From NCBI RefSeq assembly GCF_000467105.1, contig NZ_BATI01000017.1:95414-159413 (forward strand): a stretch of 64,000 nucleotides of DNA. The letters are read 5' to 3'. This stretch comes from Aquipseudomonas alcaligenes NBRC 14159 (GTDB lineage: Bacteria; Pseudomonadota; Gammaproteobacteria; Pseudomonadales; Pseudomonadaceae). This document shows positions 44,061-52,494 of this stretch, piece by piece. The notes below the pieces were generated by a model, which had not been told where the DNA came from, did no database searches, and saw nothing but the letters and a program-made list of their open reading frames with translations. Made by a program: the position numbers and the translations under genes. Every line of letters begins with the position of its first letter. Positions within the stretch are counted from its first letter, which is position 1.

Positions 44061-46236
44061 GACGGGTTTCCTCTGCGGTTTTGTCCACTATAGCCAAGGT
44101 ACGCCGCCGGCGCTGCCAGTAGATGGCTGAAGCGATCAGCGCCAGCAGGACCAGCGGCAAGGCGTACTTGAACGGACGCAGCGCCTGGCGCACGGCCTGT
44201 TCGCGTTGTTCCCAGGCCAGCTCGCGGGCGCGCGCGAAGTCCGGCTCCTGGCAGTCGAAGCCGAAGTTGCCGGCCCATTCCACGTAGGGGCCCTGTTTCA
44301 CATAGCGCTGGTAATAGCGTCGGGCGCCGTCGAGGTCGCGGTAGTTGATCCAGCCACTGGCCCTGCACAGGACGGCGGCGAAGGCCTGGCTGCGCGGTGG
44401 CAGCAGGTCGGCGGCGCGGTTGGCCAGGTCGGCGGCGACCCAGCGATAGTGATAGCGGCGGTTTGGCTGGGCGGCGCTGGCATGCTGCAGCCGGGCTTCT
44501 TCGGCGGTGAGCAGGCCACCGGCCTGCACCGGTTTGTCGAACTCGCCGCCGTAGTTGCCACCGTTCCAGGCCTGGTCCGGGCCCAGCTCGTAGCCGAGCA
44601 GTTCCATGCCCTGGCTGCGCGCCAGGCGGGCCGCCTGGTAATAGCCCTCGGCACGGCCGATGGCGGTCCAGGCATCCTCGGCCTCTTCGCGGGCCGCGCC
44701 GTACTCGCGCGCCGCCTGTTGCAGCTCCGCGCTGACGAAGTAGGGCACGGCCTCGGCGTAGCGGCCTTCGCGCAGCAGGCGCCGGCCGAGCAGCTCGCGC
44801 AGGCGCGTGGCGGGCGGGCGCTCCCACAGGTACTGGGTCTCGCCGGGCTTGAGAGGTGGTGGGGCCGGGACCTCGGCATCCACGTAGCGTTTCAGCTCGT
44901 CCAGGCTCAGCACCCGCTCGGCGACTTCGGCGGCGTCCTGCCAGTAGATGTCGCCGCTGCGGTAGAGCTGGTCGAAGGCCTCCCGATAATCGCCGCGCTC
45001 CAGCGCGAGGATGGCCATCTCGCCTTCGATGCGGCAGCGCGGCTTGAGGGTCTCGTAGTCCCAGTTCTCGGTGCGGCGCATGCCCCAGTCTTCCTCGGCG
45101 GGGAACGCCTTGGCCGCCCTGGCGTAGGCACTGGTGGCGGCCGCCTGGTCGCCGGCCTGTAGGGCCAGCTTGGCGCGCAGCCACCAGGCCAGGCCGCTGT
45201 CGCCGGCGCGCTCAAGAAACGTGCGGGTACTGGCGTAGTCGCCGCGCTGGTAGCTCAGCGCAGCCAGGCGATCGGCGATCTCGGCTTGCACCGGCGCCTG
45301 GCGCAGCATGTCGAGCAGGCGCGGGCTTTCCTGGTCGTGAACGTCCAGGCGGCTGAACAGCTGGGCCACCAGCAGTTGCTGGACGGCCGGGCCCTCCAGC
45401 AAGGGGCGCAGCTGTTCGTCGTCCATGCGCGCCAGTGTCCAGGTCAGCTGGCGCAACGAGCTGTAGCCGGTGGGGGAGGCCTGGTTGGCCTGGCTGGCAT
45501 AGAGCGTGATGGCACTGTTCCAGTCGCCCTCTTCGAGGGCCAGCCGTGCCTCTTCGCCGAGGCTGGCCACGCCCAGGTCCAGTGGATCGTCGAGGCCGGC
45601 GATGCTGAGTTCGCGGGCCTGCTGGAATGCAGCGCGCGCCTGCTGGCGCAGCTCGCGCTGGCGCTGCACGGCGGCATTGTCGCTGAGTGACTGCTCCGGC
45701 GCGCTGACCGCCAGCACGGCCAGGGCGCGCCCGAGTGAATAGGCGGCCCAGGTGCTGCGCCGCGCCCGCTCGGCGGCCGGCAGGGCCAGCACGCGGCGGA
45801 AATACTCGGCGGCGAGAGCCATGTCGGACTGGGCGAAGGCCACGGCGCCGGCGGTGTACAGGCGTAGCTCTGCCGGCAGGGCCGCGCCCTCTGCCTCGGC
45901 CTGGCGGGCATCGACGAGGCTGCGCAGCTGGCTGACCAGGGCATGTTCCTCGGCGCTCAGCTGTTCCTTTTCAACGCCGACGCGGGCATCCAGGTAGCGC
46001 TGGTTGTCTTCGTCCCAATAAGGCTCCAGGGTCGCCTTGCCGGCCTGGGCGAGGCCCGCGATGGGCTGACCGATGCGGGTGACCTCGAAACTGAAGTTGC
46101 CCTCCGGTAGTTCGCCGAGTGCGCCGGCGCGGTCGCTGAGCAGGCGGTAGGGGAATTCCGGGCCGCAGGCCTGGGCCGTAGCCAGCGGTAGCAGGCCGGC
46201 GATGGCCAGGGCCAGCAGGGTTCTAGAACTGCACAT
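44053..46236 (-). CDS. Exported TPR-like protein with C-terminal membrane anchor, function unknown
   Basis: This 727-residue protein has a signal peptide ([21 protein letters not shown]) followed at once by [14 protein letters not shown], a characteristic opening of a Pseudomonas family of unknown role. Most of the chain is helical TPR-like repeats (for example [52 protein letters not shown]). One membrane helix lies near 693-709 and a basic tail (QRRRRT) follows. It should face the periplasm with a short cytoplasmic tail. The ATG at 46236 follows AAGGAGG. It overlaps the DUF3142 gene upstream by 14 bases and mapZ downstream by eight. Confidence 0.82.
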   Translation of the reverse strand: MCSSRTLLALAIAGLLPLATAQACGPEFPYRLLSDRAGALGELPEGNFSFEVTRIGQPIAGLAQAGKATLEPYWDEDNQRYLDARVGVEKEQLSAEEHALVSQLRSLVDARQAEAEGAALPAELRLYTAGAVAFAQSDMALAAEYFRRVLALPAAERARRSTWAAYSLGRALAVLAVSAPEQSLSDNAAVQRQRELRQQARAAFQQARELSIAGLDDPLDLGVASLGEEARLALEEGDWNSAITLYASQANQASPTGYSSLRQLTWTLARMDDEQLRPLLEGPAVQQLLVAQLFSRLDVHDQESPRLLDMLRQAPVQAEIADRLAALSYQRGDYASTRTFLERAGDSGLAWWLRAKLALQAGDQAAATSAYARAAKAFPAEEDWGMRRTENWDYETLKPRCRIEGEMAILALERGDYREAFDQLYRSGDIYWQDAAEVAERVLSLDELKRYVDAEVPAPPPLKPGETQYLWERPPATRLRELLGRRLLREGRYAEAVPYFVSAELQQAAREYGAAREEAEDAWTAIGRAEGYYQAARLARSQGMELLGYELGPDQAWNGGNYGGEFDKPVQAGGLLTAEEARLQHASAAQPNRRYHYRWVAADLANRAADLLPPRSQAFAAVLCRASGWINYRDLDGARRYYQRYVKQGPYVEWAGNFGFDCQEPDFARARELAWEQREQAVRQALRPFKYALPLVLLALIASAIYWQRRRRTLAIVDKTAEETRHE

Positions 46237-47416
46237 GCATGCCTCCTTGGTCGATCTGTGCACAGCGCGCCCAGCCCAGGGCGCGGCGTTCGCCGGCATC
46301 AAGCCGGCCTTCACTGCGGCGAATGAACAGCAGGCGATCGGCCTGGCGTTCGAGGCGATAGTCGCCGACGGCATCGGCCGCCTCGCAGGCTTGCGCCGGC
46401 AGCTCGATGCGCTGGGGCAGCGGGCTGGCCAGGGTGCCTTCATTGAACAGCTGCAACTGGCTGAAGCCATCGCGCTGCTGGCGCTGCAGGCCCAGCGCCG
46501 GTGTCAGCGCCTGGCCGCGGACTACCGCCAGCAGGGTGTTCATCGGCCAGGCGCGGCGGTCGCCAGCCAGGGGCAGGCGGAACCAGATGATGCCGGCAAG
46601 GTGTGCGGGCAGCGCGCCCTGCAGTTCTTCCAGCAGCGCGGCGACCTGCTGCGGCTCGGCGCGCAGTTCGCGGCGCGGGCCAGCCTGGCGCAAGGTCACT
46701 TCGCTCTCCACCTGGCCGCTGGCGGTGAGCGCCACGCCGTAGGCCGGCAGGGCCAGGTGGAAGGGTTTGCGGCTGAGCTCGCCATAGCGCTGCGCCCAGT
46801 CCAGCGCCTGCTCGGGATCGAACAGGCCCTGCTGTGGATCGCTCACCGCATGCACCTGCAACACCGAGCTGTCGACGCTGGCCAGCAGCTCATCCAGCGC
46901 CGGGCTGTCCAGCCAGGCGGGCAGGGCGGTGATGCTCAGGCGCAGCTCGGCTGGCAGTTGTCGGCGTACCTCGCGCAGCAGTTCGGCATAGGCCGGCAGG
47001 CGGGAGGTGGCGCAGTCGTGGTCGATTTCCAGGCCGCTCAGGCGCAGGCCGGCGGCTTGCCAGTCGCGCACCAGCGCCGTCAGCTGCTGGCCGATTTCGG
47101 CCGGGTCCAGCTGCGGCAACTGGCCATCCAGGCGTACCACGGCGATCAGCGGGCGAGCGTCGCGGCGCAGCAGTTCGGCATCGATCCGCGCGCGGCTCCA
47201 GCCGGCCTGTGGCTGGGCCTGCAGGGCCAGTACGCGCAGGGTGGAGAAGTCGGCGCGGCTCTGCGCCAGCGCCTCGGCGTGGGCCGGGCGCCACTGGCGC
47301 TGCCAGACGTACAGCTGCTGGTCCAGCGGCGCGGCCTCCTCGGCACAGCCGAGCAGGCTGGCCAGGAGCAGGGGAATCAGGGGGCGATAAGCACGTTGCA
47401 CCATGCGGCGTAGCAT
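46223..47416 (-). CDS. DUF3142 lipoprotein
   Basis: This 397-residue protein has a lipoprotein signal with lipobox LLGC (Cys about 24) and a DUF3142 domain. The conserved core is LSGLEIDHDCATSRLPAYAELLREVRRQLP and then LSITALPAWL, which suggests a TIM-barrel, glycosidase-like fold. A catalytic role is unproven. It is the first gene of the operon with the TPR-like protein and mapZ. An in-frame ATG at 47404 is an alternative start. Confidence 0.87.
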   Translation of the reverse strand: MLRRMVQRAYRPLIPLLLASLLGCAEEAAPLDQQLYVWQRQWRPAHAEALAQSRADFSTLRVLALQAQPQAGWSRARIDAELLRRDARPLIAVVRLDGQLPQLDPAEIGQQLTALVRDWQAAGLRLSGLEIDHDCATSRLPAYAELLREVRRQLPAELRLSITALPAWLDSPALDELLASVDSSVLQVHAVSDPQQGLFDPEQALDWAQRYGELSRKPFHLALPAYGVALTASGQVESEVTLRQAGPRRELRAEPQQVAALLEELQGALPAHLAGIIWFRLPLAGDRRAWPMNTLLAVVRGQALTPALGLQRQQRDGFSQLQLFNEGTLASPLPQRIELPAQACEAADAVGDYRLERQADRLLFIRRSEGRLDAGERRALGWARCAQIDQGGMHVQF

Positions 47417-47474
47417 CCTGGCGGTCGCCGAAAAGGTCGTCAGTGTAACCCCGGAAACGGCTCTGGACTGCGTA

Positions 47475-47516
47475 CTAGACCAAGGTCGAATAATGCCGGG
47501 GCAATCCGTGGTCTAG
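47475..47516 (+). promoter_or_regulatory. Operator-like inverted repeat upstream of cstA
   Basis: CTAGACCA (47475-47482) is repeated as TGGTCTAG at 47509-47516. The left arm also forms the smaller palindrome GACC-AA-GGTC (47478-47487). It is 42-83 bases upstream of the cstA start. It looks like a transcription-factor site; the factor is unknown, with a LuxR/NarL-type response regulator of carbon supply being one possibility. Confidence 0.5.
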
Positions 47517-47557
47517 GCTTGGGCGGCAGCTTATATGTCCATCGGTTAGGAGTAAGC

Positions 47558-49624
47558 ATGAACAATAACAACAGTCCGCTGCGTCACCTGCCCTGGGCAG
47601 TGCTGGCAGTGGTGGGCGCCTGTGCCTTGGGTGTCGTGGCCCTGCGTCGCGGCGAAGCCATCAACGCGTTGTGGATAGTGGTGGCAGCCGTCGCCCTCTA
47701 TCTGGTCGCCTACCGCTACTACAGCCTGTTCATCGCCACCAAGGTGATGCAGCTGGACCCCAATCGCGCCACCCCGGCGCTGCTCAACAACGACGGTCTG
47801 GACTATGTGCCGACCAACAAGCACATCCTCTTCGGTCACCACTTCGCCGCCATCGCCGGCGCCGGCCCGCTGGTCGGTCCGGTGCTCGCCGCGCAGATGG
47901 GTTACCTGCCCGGCACGCTCTGGCTGATCGCCGGCGTGGTACTGGCCGGCGCGGTGCAGGACTTCATGGTGCTGTTCATCTCCACCCGCCGCAATGGCCG
48001 CTCCCTCGGCGAGCTGGTGCGCGAGGAGATGGGCCAGGTGCCGGGCACCATCGCCCTGTTCGGTGCCTTCCTGATCATGATCATCATCCTCGCGGTGCTC
48101 TCGCTGATCGTGGTCAAGGCCCTGGCCGAGAGCCCCTGGGGCATGTTCACGGTGATGGCGACCATTCCCATCGCGGTGTTCATGGGCGTGTACATGCGCT
48201 ACATCCGCCCCGGCCGCATCGGCGAGATCTCGGTGATCGGCGTGGTTCTGCTGCTGGCGTCGATCTGGCTGGGTGGCCAAGTAGCGGCCGATCCGGTGTG
48301 GGGACCGGCGTTCACCTTCACCGGCGTGCAGATCACCTGGATGCTGATCGGCTATGGATTCGTCGCCGCCGTGCTGCCGGTGTGGCTAATCCTCGCCCCG
48401 CGTGACTACCTGTCGACCTTCCTCAAGATCGGCACCATCGTCGGCCTGGCCATCGGCATCCTGATCACCATGCCGGAACTGAAGATGCCGGCGCTGACCC
48501 AGTTCACCGACGGCACCGGCCCGGTGTGGAAGGGCACCCTGTTCCCCTTCCTGTTCATCACCATCGCCTGTGGCGCCGTATCCGGCTTCCATGCGCTGAT
48601 CAGCTCGGGTACCACGCCCAAGCTGCTGGCCAACGAGTCGCACGCGCGCTACATCGGCTACGGCGGCATGCTGATGGAGTCGTTCGTCGCCATCATGGCC
48701 ATGGTCGCCGCCTCGGTGATCGAGCCGGGCGTGTACTTCGCCATGAACAGCCCGGCTGCAGTGGCCGGTGCCGACGTGCAGACCGTGGCCGCCACCGTCA
48801 GCAGCTGGGGCTTCCTGATCACCCCCGAGCAGCTGGAGGCAGTGGCCCGCGATATCGGCGAGCACAGCATCCTGGCTCGCGCCGGCGGTGCGCCGACCCT
48901 GGCCGTGGGCATCGCGCAGATCCTCCACCAGGTGCTGCCGGGCGAGAACACCATGGCGTTCTGGTACCACTTCGCCATCCTGTTCGAGGCGCTGTTTATC
49001 CTGACTGCGGTGGACGCCGGCACCCGTGCCGGACGTTTCATGCTGCAGGACCTGCTCGGCAACTTCGTCCCGGCCCTGAAGAAGACCGAGTCCTGGGGCG
49101 CCAACGTGATCGCCACCGCTGGCTGCGTGGCGCTGTGGGGCTGGCTGCTGTACCAGGGGGTGATCGATCCGCTGGGCGGCATCAACACCCTTTGGCCGCT
49201 GTTCGGCATCTCCAACCAGATGCTCGCCGGTATCGCCCTGATGCTCGGCAGCGTGGTACTGATCAAGATGAAGCGTCAGCGCTATGTCTGGGTGACGCTG
49301 CTGCCGGCCACCTGGCTGCTGATCTGCACCACCACCGCCGGCCTGATCAAGCTGCTCGACCCCAACCCGGCGGTCGGCTTCCTGGCCCTGGCCAAGAAGT
49401 ACAGTGATGCCCAGGCCGCCGGGCAGATCCTCGCCCCGGCCAAGGACGCCACGCAGATGAGCCACGTGATCTTCAACGCGTACACCAACGCGACGCTGAC
49501 CGTGCTGTTCCTCTGCGTGGTGCTCAGCGTGCTGTTCTACGCGCTCAAGGTCGGCCGCGCCGCCTGGGTCAAGCCGGAACGCAGCGACAAGGAAACCCCC
49601 TTCCAGCCGATCCCGGACGCCTGA
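47558..49624 (+). CDS. cstA: Carbon starvation protein CstA (pyruvate/peptide transporter family)
   Basis: This 688-residue inner-membrane protein has about 16-18 helices. It carries the CstA blocks [46 protein letters not shown] and [23 protein letters not shown]. The family (CstA, BtsT) imports pyruvate with protons and is also linked to peptide uptake under starvation. The ATG follows TAGGAG. Codons 2-5 are AAC AAT AAC AAC, forming an AANAANAA-type site for Hfq/Crc. A YbdD-family gene follows after two bases, as in E. coli cstA-ybdD. Confidence 0.95.
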   Translation: MNNNNSPLRHLPWAVLAVVGACALGVVALRRGEAINALWIVVAAVALYLVAYRYYSLFIATKVMQLDPNRATPALLNNDGLDYVPTNKHILFGHHFAAIAGAGPLVGPVLAAQMGYLPGTLWLIAGVVLAGAVQDFMVLFISTRRNGRSLGELVREEMGQVPGTIALFGAFLIMIIILAVLSLIVVKALAESPWGMFTVMATIPIAVFMGVYMRYIRPGRIGEISVIGVVLLLASIWLGGQVAADPVWGPAFTFTGVQITWMLIGYGFVAAVLPVWLILAPRDYLSTFLKIGTIVGLAIGILITMPELKMPALTQFTDGTGPVWKGTLFPFLFITIACGAVSGFHALISSGTTPKLLANESHARYIGYGGMLMESFVAIMAMVAASVIEPGVYFAMNSPAAVAGADVQTVAATVSSWGFLITPEQLEAVARDIGEHSILARAGGAPTLAVGIAQILHQVLPGENTMAFWYHFAILFEALFILTAVDAGTRAGRFMLQDLLGNFVPALKKTESWGANVIATAGCVALWGWLLYQGVIDPLGGINTLWPLFGISNQMLAGIALMLGSVVLIKMKRQRYVWVTLLPATWLLICTTTAGLIKLLDPNPAVGFLALAKKYSDAQAAGQILAPAKDATQMSHVIFNAYTNATLTVLFLCVVLSVLFYALKVGRAAWVKPERSDKETPFQPIPDA
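47561..47573 (+). promoter_or_regulatory. Hfq/Crc-type CA motif at the cstA start codon
   Basis: AACAATAACAACA directly after the ATG matches the A-rich AANAANAA motif bound by Hfq with Crc in Pseudomonas to block translation of catabolic mRNAs. It predicts catabolite repression of cstA. Confidence 0.6.
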
Positions 49625-49625
49625 C

Positions 49626-49829
49626 ATGTTCAACGACCTGAGTCGCATGGGTAAGTACCTCGGGCAGGCCGCCCGCATGCTGGTCGGCATGCCCGATTAC
49701 GACACCTATGTGGAACACATGCAGAAGAAGCACCCGGACCAGCCGGTGATGAGCTACGAGGCGTTCTTCCGCGAGCGCCAGGAGGCTCGTTACGGGGGCG
49801 GTAAAGGGCGTCCCATTCGCTGCTGTTAA
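49626..49829 (+). CDS. YbdD/YjiX family (DUF466) small protein
   Basis: This 67-residue protein reads [45 protein letters not shown] and ends GKGRPIRCC, the full YbdD/YjiX pattern. It is encoded two bases after cstA, as in many bacteria. It is thought to assist CstA/BtsT-type transporters, but its role is unproven. Confidence 0.94.
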   Translation: MFNDLSRMGKYLGQAARMLVGMPDYDTYVEHMQKKHPDQPVMSYEAFFRERQEARYGGGKGRPIRCC

Positions 49830-49922
49830 ACCTATCCCGGTAAGCTACTGCGCTTATCGAAGTAGGTTGAGGTTACCCACGCGCCACGCTTTGTCGTGGC
49901 GCGTGTCATTCTGGAGAGAGCG

Positions 49923-50924
49923 ATGCATCCCGAACCCATTCCCGTCACCGTGCTTACTGGCTTCCTCGGGGCCGGCAAGACCACCCTGCTGCGCCATATG
50001 CTGCAGGCCGAGCACGGCCTCAAGCTGGCGGTGATCGAGAACGAATTCAGCGAGACGCCGATCGACGGCCAGCTGCTCGGCGACAAGCCGGTCGAACTGC
50101 TGACCCTGGCCAACGGCTGCGTCTGCTGCTCGATCCATGTGGAGCTGGAGAAGGCGCTGTTCCTGCTGCTGGACAAGCTGGACGCCGGCGAGCTGGCCTT
50201 CGACCGTCTGGTGATCGAGTGCACCGGCCTGGCCGACCCGGCGCCGGTGGCGCAGACCTTCTTTGCCGACGAGGAGCTGGCGCAGCGCTATGTGCTCGAC
50301 GGCATCGTCACCCTGGTCGACGCGGTGAACGCCGAGCGCCACCTGCAGGAGGCCATCGCCCAGGCCCAGGTCGGTTTCGCCGATCGCATCCTGCTGAGCA
50401 AGACCGACCTGGCCGAACCCGAGCAGGTCGAGGCGCTGCGCCAGCGCCTGGTGCGGATCAACCGCCGTGCGCCGCTGCGCGTGGTCGAGCATGGCCGTAT
50501 CGACCTGGCCGAGTTGCTGGACATCCGCGGCTTCAACCTCAATGCCGATATCGCCCCGGCACCGCTGCTGCGCCCGCTGGCGCCGGTCGGCCAGTCGGCG
50601 GATCGCATCGGCACCCTGGTGCTGAGCAGCGACCAGCCGCTGGACATGGCGCGCCTGAGCGCCTTCATGGAAGACCTGCTGGAGCGCCACGGCAACGCGC
50701 TGCTGCGCTACAAGGGCGTACTCAATGTGGCCGGCGACGAGCGCCGCCTGGTGTTCCAGGGCGTGCTGCGTCTGTACGGCTTCGACTGGGACGAGCCCTG
50801 GGGTGAGGGCGAAGTGCGACAGAGCGTGCTGGTAATCATCGGCGACAACCTGCCGGAGGACGAGATTCGTGCCGGATTCGCTGCGCTTGCTCCCCTCTCC
50901 CTCCGGGAGAGGGGGCGGGGGTGA
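49923..50924 (+). CDS. yjiA: CobW/P47K family zinc-dependent GTPase (YjiA-like)
   Basis: This 333-residue GTPase has Walker A LTGFLGAGKTTLL, the metal-binding GCVCCS motif, ECTGLADPAPV and the NKxD-equivalent LSKTDL. A C-terminal CobW_C domain (about 240-320) follows. COG0523 proteins of this type act as metallochaperones, usually for zinc. The last residues, APLSLRERGRG, and the stop codon come from a CCCTCTCCC-type repeat, so the native C-terminus has been replaced or extended. It follows the cstA-ybdD pair, as in E. coli where yjiA lies near btsT-yjiX. Confidence 0.93.
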   Translation: MHPEPIPVTVLTGFLGAGKTTLLRHMLQAEHGLKLAVIENEFSETPIDGQLLGDKPVELLTLANGCVCCSIHVELEKALFLLLDKLDAGELAFDRLVIECTGLADPAPVAQTFFADEELAQRYVLDGIVTLVDAVNAERHLQEAIAQAQVGFADRILLSKTDLAEPEQVEALRQRLVRINRRAPLRVVEHGRIDLAELLDIRGFNLNADIAPAPLLRPLAPVGQSADRIGTLVLSSDQPLDMARLSAFMEDLLERHGNALLRYKGVLNVAGDERRLVFQGVLRLYGFDWDEPWGEGEVRQSVLVIIGDNLPEDEIRAGFAALAPLSLRERGRG

Positions 50925-51010
50925 GGGGCTTCCAGGCGACTGCGAGTTGCCTATGACACCCTCACCCTACGCGGGCCGCCCCAGCCCTCTCCCGGAGGGA
51001 GAGGGAGAAA
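50891..51010. repeat. Paired REP-like palindromes overlapping the GTPase gene end
   Basis: TCCCCTCTCCCTCCGGGAGAGGGGG (50891-50915) and CAGCCCTCTCCCGGAGGGAGAGGGAG (about 50982-51007) are inverted with respect to each other, together with GGTGAGGG/CCCTCACC. The pair has a REP-spacer-REP layout. Its left half encodes the end of the CobW GTPase. Confidence 0.8.
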
Positions 51011-51013
51011 AAC

Positions 51014-51042
51014 AAAAAAGCCCGGCAAGTGCCGGGCTTTTT
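51014..51042. terminator. Rho-independent terminator downstream of glyA
   Basis: AAAAAAGCCCGGCAAGTGCCGGGCTTTTT has stem GCCCGGCA/TGCCGGGC with A and T tracts on both sides, so it can end both the glyA transcript and the cstA-GTPase transcript. Confidence 0.93.
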
Positions 51043-51058
51043 CATGCAGTGCTGAGGC

Positions 51059-52312
51059 TTACTTGCCGTAGACCGGCAGCTTGGCGCAGATGGCCTTGAC
51101 CTTCTCGCGCACGGCGTCGACCACGGACTCGTCGCCCATGTTCTGCAGGATGTCGCAGATCCAGCCAGCCAGCTCGCGGCACTCGGTTTCGCCGAAGCCA
51201 CGGGTGGTGACAGCCGGGGTGCCGATGCGCAGACCGGAGGTGACGAACGGCGAACGCGGGTCGTTCGGCACGCTGTTCTTGTTCACGGTGATGTAGGCGC
51301 GACCCAGGGCGGCATCGGCATCCTTGCCGGTGATGTCCTGCTTGATCAGCGACAGCAGGAACAGGTGGTTCTGAGTGCCACCGGAAACCACGTCGAAACC
51401 GCGCTCGATGAACACCGCGGCCATGGCCTGGGCGTTCTTCACCACCTGCTGCTGGTAAGCCTTGAACTCAGGCTGCAGAGCTTCCTTGAAGCAGATGGCC
51501 TTGGCGGCGATCACGTGCTCCAGCGGGCCACCCTGGCCGCCCGGGAAGACGGCGGAGTTGAGCTTCTTCTCGATCTCCTCGTTGGCGCGGGCCAGGATCA
51601 GGCCGCCGCGCGGACCGCGCAGGGTCTTGTGGGTGGTGGTGGTGACCACGTCGGCGAACGGCACCGGGTTCGGGTACACGCCGGCGGCGACCAGACCGGC
51701 CACGTGGGCCATGTCGACGAACAGGTAGGCACCGACCTTGTCGGCGATGGCGCGGAAGCGCGGGAAGTCGAGGATCTGCGAGTAGGCACTGAAGCCGGCG
51801 ATGATCATCTTCGGCTTGTGCTCGACGGCCAGGCGCTCGACTTCGTCGTAGTCGATCAGGCCGGCGTCGGTGATGCCGTACTGCACCGCGTTGTAGATCT
51901 TGCCGGAGAAGTTGACGGTGGCGCCGTGGGTCAGGTGGCCGCCGTGGGCCAGGCTCATGCCCAGTACGGTGTCGCCCGGCTTGACCAGCGCCTGGAACAC
52001 GGCGGCGTTGGCCTGGGAACCGGCGTGCGGCTGGACGTTGGCGTAGTCGGCGCCGAACAGCTGCTTGGCGCGGTCGATGGCCAGCTGCTCGACGATGTCG
52101 ACGTACTCGCAGCCACCGTAGTAACGCTTGCCCGGATAGCCTTCGGCGTACTTGTTGGTCAGCACGCTGCCCTGGGCTTCCATCACCGCCGGGCTGGTGT
52201 AGTTCTCGGAGGCGATCAGCTCGATGTGGTGCTCCTGGCGCTGAGCTTCCTGCTCCATGGCGGCAAAGAGTTCGGCGTCGTAGCGGGCAATGGTCAATTC
52301 ACGGCTGAACAT
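51059..52312 (-). CDS. glyA: Serine hydroxymethyltransferase GlyA
   Basis: This 417-residue PLP enzyme interconverts serine and glycine with tetrahydrofolate. The N-terminal [20 protein letters not shown], the substrate loop YGGCEYVD and the PLP lysine in [15 protein letters not shown] are present. The length equals E. coli GlyA. The ATG at 52312 was chosen over a GTG nine bases upstream. The gene lies alone between the terminator and the 3' end of the morA-like gene. Synteny fits glyA3 of P. aeruginosa as I recall. Confidence 0.97.
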   Translation of the reverse strand: MFSRELTIARYDAELFAAMEQEAQRQEHHIELIASENYTSPAVMEAQGSVLTNKYAEGYPGKRYYGGCEYVDIVEQLAIDRAKQLFGADYANVQPHAGSQANAAVFQALVKPGDTVLGMSLAHGGHLTHGATVNFSGKIYNAVQYGITDAGLIDYDEVERLAVEHKPKMIIAGFSAYSQILDFPRFRAIADKVGAYLFVDMAHVAGLVAAGVYPNPVPFADVVTTTTHKTLRGPRGGLILARANEEIEKKLNSAVFPGGQGGPLEHVIAAKAICFKEALQPEFKAYQQQVVKNAQAMAAVFIERGFDVVSGGTQNHLFLLSLIKQDITGKDADAALGRAYITVNKNSVPNDPRSPFVTSGLRIGTPAVTTRGFGETECRELAGWICDILQNMGDESVVDAVREKVKAICAKLPVYGK

Positions 52313-52494
52313 GGTGGTCACCTGATCTATCAGCGGGCGGTAGTAAGAGTCTGTCTAACGACACAGGACCGACGCGCGGCAGATCGTCAACAGGTTCTAA
52401 GGAAGGCGCGCATTCTAACCGATGTCCCGCGCCCTGGCACATGAAAGGCGGTCAAGTGCCGGACAAGCTGGCCTCAAGCGGCCCGGGTGTCCTG

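Noticed and set aside
47546..48280. Minus-strand open frame opposite cstA
   Set aside because: It is His/Gln/Asp-rich antisense of a clear membrane transporter with no start signal or domain.
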